Below are positions 14,116-16,749 of a stretch of 16,749 nucleotides of DNA, piece by piece (position 1 is the first letter of the stretch; every line of letters starts with the position of its first letter). The notes beneath the pieces are model-generated. The model saw only the letters and a list, made by a program, of their open reading frames with translations. It was not told where the DNA came from and ran no database searches. The translations under genes and the position numbers were made by a program. Origin of the DNA: JBOGGN01 sp050744165 (GTDB lineage: Bacteria; Actinomycetota; Acidimicrobiia; Acidimicrobiales; Palsa-688); assembly GCA_050744165.1 (NCBI GenBank), contig JBOGGN010000025.1, positions 1 to 16,749 on the forward strand, given 5' to 3'.

Positions 14116-14120
14116 TCGCC

Positions 14121-15365
14121 ATGCCGTTGCTGCCCCCCGCCAACCTCCGACCTGTTGTCCTCGTCGTAAATGACCTGGCCAGAGCCGCTTCTTCCCAGAT
14201 CGCGACCCTGCTCGAGGGCGCCGAAGTAGTCGAGTGCCCGTCCTCCGATGCGGCCTGGAGCACGCTGGTGGCCGGTCGGCGGTACTCCGCCGTGGTGACC
14301 GGCAAGGTCGACGCCTACCTCGGTGCCACCGCCACCCGGCTCGGAGTGCCCGTGGTGACTCTCGACGGGACCGCCATCAGCGGCCTCGAGGAGACGATCG
14401 CCGCTCTTCGATTCATCCCTCGTGGTTCGTGGGCGCCAATAGCCGACGGGCGCCACCGCCCCGAGGAAGGCGGCCGGTTGGTGACAGTCTGCGGCCCCGG
14501 CGGGACGGGCACCTCGACGCTTGCCGCGGGCCTCGCCGGCCTTGCCGGCCCTGTCGGTCTTGCGGGCGCCGACGTGTCAGCTGGGGGCGGGACCGGTGCC
14601 GCGATCACCGCCAACCGCGGGGGCAACCAGCCGGGATGGTCGGTGATCCTCGCTGATTTCGCCCTCCACGCCGATCAGGCGTACCTACACGGTCTGCCGG
14701 AACCGGCCGTCGGGTTGCTGGACCTGGCCACCCTCGCACACGCCCGGCCTCTCGCGGCGCCGGACGTGGCTTGCCATTCGGTGCCGATGTCCGGTTACCG
14801 CCTCGTGCCCGGCTTGGCCCGGCCATGCCATTGGACCGCGGTCAGCCCTCCGGCGTTCGACGAAGTCCTCGACGGTGTCCGCTCGGCGTGCCGGCTAGTG
14901 GTCGCCGACATCACGGGCGAGTTCGAGGGCGAATCGGATTCCGGATCGATGGATGTCGAGGAGCGCAACCACATGGCCCGCCGCTGTGCCGCCACCGCGG
15001 ACGTGGTGGTGGCGGTCGGAGCCTTTGGGCCGGCTGGTTGGCGGCGCCTGTCGGGCATGGTCAACGACCTGCTCGACCACGGCGTCGACCCGGCCCGCAT
15101 CCTCCCCGTCGTCAATCGGGCCGACCATCGCCATCTGTCACCGGGGGCGCCTCTGCGGCGCCACCTGTGTGGCTTGCCGGTGCCGGTGGTCGAGTTGGCC
15201 TCCTTCGCCACCGACGCACGGGTCGTCCCCCTCGATCGAGCCGTGGCACTGGTCGCACCCCTCGTTGCCAGCGTCTCGTCGTTGCTCAGCCGAGTCCGGC
15301 CGGCCGATCGCACCACCCGGCCGCTGCGGGTAGCCCCGGGAACTCTCGGCCTGGCCGCCCGGTGA
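14121..15365 (+). CDS. CpaE/Ssd-like (MinD/ParA superfamily) ATPase-fold protein lacking the P-loop lysines
   Basis: A 414-residue protein with an N-terminal receiver-like domain (VVLVVNDLARAASSQIATLL through about residue 100) and a MinD-like domain. The P-loop is GPGGTGTST at 125-133: the family signature Lys (KGG) is Pro and the Walker A Lys is Thr131. A Walker B-like Asp is in VILADF at about 175-180, and a conserved-looking acidic segment FEGESDSGSMDVEERN is at about 275-290. CpaE/Ssd-type actinobacterial proteins (for example Rv3660c) also lack a standard P-loop lysine; these are linked to septum or pilus placement. After the P-loop a Gly/Ala run (GLAGLAGPVGLAGADVSAGG) replaces the usual switch I strand. 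It diverges from the HTH gene and ends two bases from the nucS stop. No Tad pilus genes are visible. Confidence 0.75.
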   Translation: MPLLPPANLRPVVLVVNDLARAASSQIATLLEGAEVVECPSSDAAWSTLVAGRRYSAVVTGKVDAYLGATATRLGVPVVTLDGTAISGLEETIAALRFIPRGSWAPIADGRHRPEEGGRLVTVCGPGGTGTSTLAAGLAGLAGPVGLAGADVSAGGGTGAAITANRGGNQPGWSVILADFALHADQAYLHGLPEPAVGLLDLATLAHARPLAAPDVACHSVPMSGYRLVPGLARPCHWTAVSPPAFDEVLDGVRSACRLVVADITGEFEGESDSGSMDVEERNHMARRCAATADVVVAVGAFGPAGWRRLSGMVNDLLDHGVDPARILPVVNRADHRHLSPGAPLRRHLCGLPVPVVELASFATDARVVPLDRAVALVAPLVASVSSLLSRVRPADRTTRPLRVAPGTLGLAAR

Positions 15366-15367
15366 CC

Positions 15368-16027
15368 TCAGAACAGCGTCAAGTCGTCACTACCGCCAGA
15401 ACGCAACCGGTCGTAGTCGACCTCGACCCAGTCGATGCCGCGAGCGGTGGCCAGCACCCGGGCCTGAGGCTTCACCTGCTGAGCGGCCAGGATCCCGCGC
15501 ACCGGCCGCAACCGCCCGTCGAGATCCAAGCGTTGGAGATAGCGGGCCAGCTGCTCAACCCCGTCGATCTCGCCCCGGCGCTTGATCTCCACCGCCACCG
15601 CCCTGCCTTCGGCGTCGCGGCACAACAAGTCCACCGGGCCGATATCCGTCGGGTATTCGCGGGTCACCAGCCGCAAGCCTTCGGCCAGCACTTCGGGGTG
15701 GGCGGCCAGCAACACCTGCAGGTGTGCCTCGACCCCGTCCTTCTCCAGGCCAGGATCCACACCCAGTTCGAAGGACTGGTCGGAGTGGCACGCGGAGATG
15801 GTGATCGTGAGCGTTTCCGCCTTGCCGTTGGTCACCACCCAGCGGCCCTCTTCCTCACGCAGCTGGCAGGGCGGGCTCATCCAGTTGAGCGGCTTGTACG
15901 CCCGGTCGTCGGCGTGGATGGAGATCGAGCCATCGGCCTTCACCATGAGCAGGCGCCGGGCAATCGGCAGGTGGGCGCTGAGGCGGCCCTGGTAGTCCAC
16001 CTCGCAGGTGGCGATCACGAGGCGCAT
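15368..16027 (-). CDS. nucS: Mismatch endonuclease NucS/EndoMS
   Basis: NucS cuts both strands at certain mismatches and replaces MutS-MutL mismatch repair in actinobacteria and some archaea. The 219-residue product has the DNA-binding N-terminal domain (GRLSAHL, DGSISIHADDRAYKPLNWM with Arg42 and Trp49) and the nuclease core PVDLL with Asp133 and VAVEIKRRG with Glu147 and Lys149, then EQLARYL and VKPQARVLA. The C-terminus DDLTLF matches the short tail used by relatives to bind the sliding clamp. ATG 16027 is 23 bases from the divergent gene at 16051; a weak GACTGT box lies six bases upstream. Its stop is two bases from the convergent CpaE/Ssd-like gene. Confidence 0.96.
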   Translation of the reverse strand: MRLVIATCEVDYQGRLSAHLPIARRLLMVKADGSISIHADDRAYKPLNWMSPPCQLREEEGRWVVTNGKAETLTITISACHSDQSFELGVDPGLEKDGVEAHLQVLLAAHPEVLAEGLRLVTREYPTDIGPVDLLCRDAEGRAVAVEIKRRGEIDGVEQLARYLQRLDLDGRLRPVRGILAAQQVKPQARVLATARGIDWVEVDYDRLRSGGSDDLTLF

Positions 16028-16050
16028 CGCTTGACAGTCTTGCCGCCCCC

Positions 16051-16749
16051 GTGAACACCTCGGCGGACCCGGAGGCCAGAGAGTTCACCAAGCAGGCCGG
16101 CAACGCCGAGGAAGCCGACCAACTCCGTCGCGAGGCGCGGGTATTGGCCGCAGCCAGTCACCCCGGTGTGGTCCAGCTACGGTCCTTCGACGGCCGCACC
16201 CTGCGGCAAGTGCTCGTACCGGGCAGACCGCTTTCGGACCTGGCGCCGTCGCCGGCAGACGCCGCCCGGGTCGCTCTATCGATCGCCACCACCCTGGCCG
16301 ATCTCCACGAGTGCGGCGTGACCCACGGCGCACTCTCGGCGGAGCACATCCTGGTCCCGCCATCGTGCGACGCGGTCCTTTGCAGCTTCGGTCGGGGCGA
16401 CGCGACGGGCGGGCGGCCTCCTCCGGAGGAGGCCAGGGCGGCCGACGTGGTTGCCTTGGCGGTCACCTTGTTTGCCACCGGCGCGCTGCCCGATCCGCTG
16501 GCGCGGGTGCTGGCTCCGATCGCGGCCGGCGGTCGTAGAACACCGAGCGCCCGCCGCGTGGCAAACCGGTTGGGCGACGCCCTTGCTGGGTTCGAGGCGC
16601 CACCTCACGCAGCCACGCGGCGACGGTCGCCGGTGCCCCAACCGTGCGGCGTGGCCGAGGATAGGCGGGCGGCTGCGCAGTTCCCGATAGCCGGCTCCCG
16701 ACCGGGTTCGGTCGAGGTGCCTGTCGGAGGCCGCCCGCCATTCTGGCGT
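16051..16749 (+). CDS. Kinase-like protein with degenerate catalytic motifs (predicted pseudokinase), cut by the window edge
   Basis: A frame open from GTG 16051 to the right edge gives 233 residues. It lines up with a Ser/Thr kinase: LRREARVLAAASHPGVVQL (alpha-C and strand 4), ALSIATTLADLHECGVTHG (alpha-E), HGALSAEH at 92-99 in place of HRDLKPSN, SFG at 112-114 in place of DFG, ADVVALAVTLF (alpha-F) and a final PSARRVANRL helix. The catalytic Asp, Lys and Asn and the DFG Asp are all replaced, and no Gly-rich loop precedes it; the frame upstream of GTG overlaps nucS and is not kinase-like. After about residue 175 the sequence is Arg/Pro-rich and unlike a known domain. No ribosome binding site or promoter box is seen, and the start is uncertain. 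Confidence 0.7.
   Translation, partial: MNTSADPEAREFTKQAGNAEEADQLRREARVLAAASHPGVVQLRSFDGRTLRQVLVPGRPLSDLAPSPADAARVALSIATTLADLHECGVTHGALSAEHILVPPSCDAVLCSFGRGDATGGRPPPEEARAADVVALAVTLFATGALPDPLARVLAPIAAGGRRTPSARRVANRLGDALAGFEAPPHAATRRRSPVPQPCGVAEDRRAAAQFPIAGSRPGSVEVPVGGRPPFWR

Overview
The window is GC-rich chromosomal DNA from an actinobacterium, most likely a member of the Acidimicrobiia or a close relative. The reasons are a NucS/EndoMS mismatch endonuclease, the actinobacterial PhoH-YbeY-CorC-Era cluster, a BldC-like helix-turn-helix gene facing a CpaE/Ssd-like ATPase, many GTG starts, and TANNNT promoter boxes placed so that transcripts would begin at the start codon. The class-level placement rests on remembered family resemblance; I ran no search. 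I see no rRNA, tRNA, CRISPR array, insertion sequence, prophage or convincing rho-independent terminator. No gene-free stretch exceeds 300 bases.

Layout from left to right. (1) 1-543, minus: the N-terminal 181 residues of an AbiEi-type antitoxin/regulator that runs off the left edge, preceded by a three-copy operator-like repeat. (2) 722-2332, minus: uppS then recO. (3) 2394-7973, plus: a DinG-type FeS helicase, an MFS exporter, a membrane-anchored Ser/Thr kinase and a small DUF2269-like membrane protein. (4) 7948-13101, minus: a tight operon read as HIT, PhoH, YbeY, CorC/HlyC transporter, Era and a TMEM175-type K+ channel. (5) 13165-13704, plus: an unrecognised protein that looks like two Sm-like barrels. 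(6) 13723-15365: a BldC-like HTH gene diverging from a CpaE/Ssd-like ATPase with a lysine-less P-loop. (7) 15368-16749: nucS (minus) diverging from a degenerate kinase-like gene (plus) that runs off the right edge.

How the genes fit together. The HIT-to-Era block supplies RNA and ribosome maturation (PhoH, YbeY, Era) and ends in two membrane ion-handling proteins that flank Era. uppS and recO normally sit beside era in actinobacteria; here the plus-strand helicase, exporter and kinase block lies between them. Helicase, RecO and NucS provide DNA repair. The most unusual material is at the two ends: the repeat-controlled AbiEi gene on the left, and on the right the HTH, lysine-less ATPase and pseudokinase genes surrounding nucS. 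The kinase at 5884 is also odd, with a very short activation loop, a repeat-rich linker and an N-terminus that appears cut by a frameshift.
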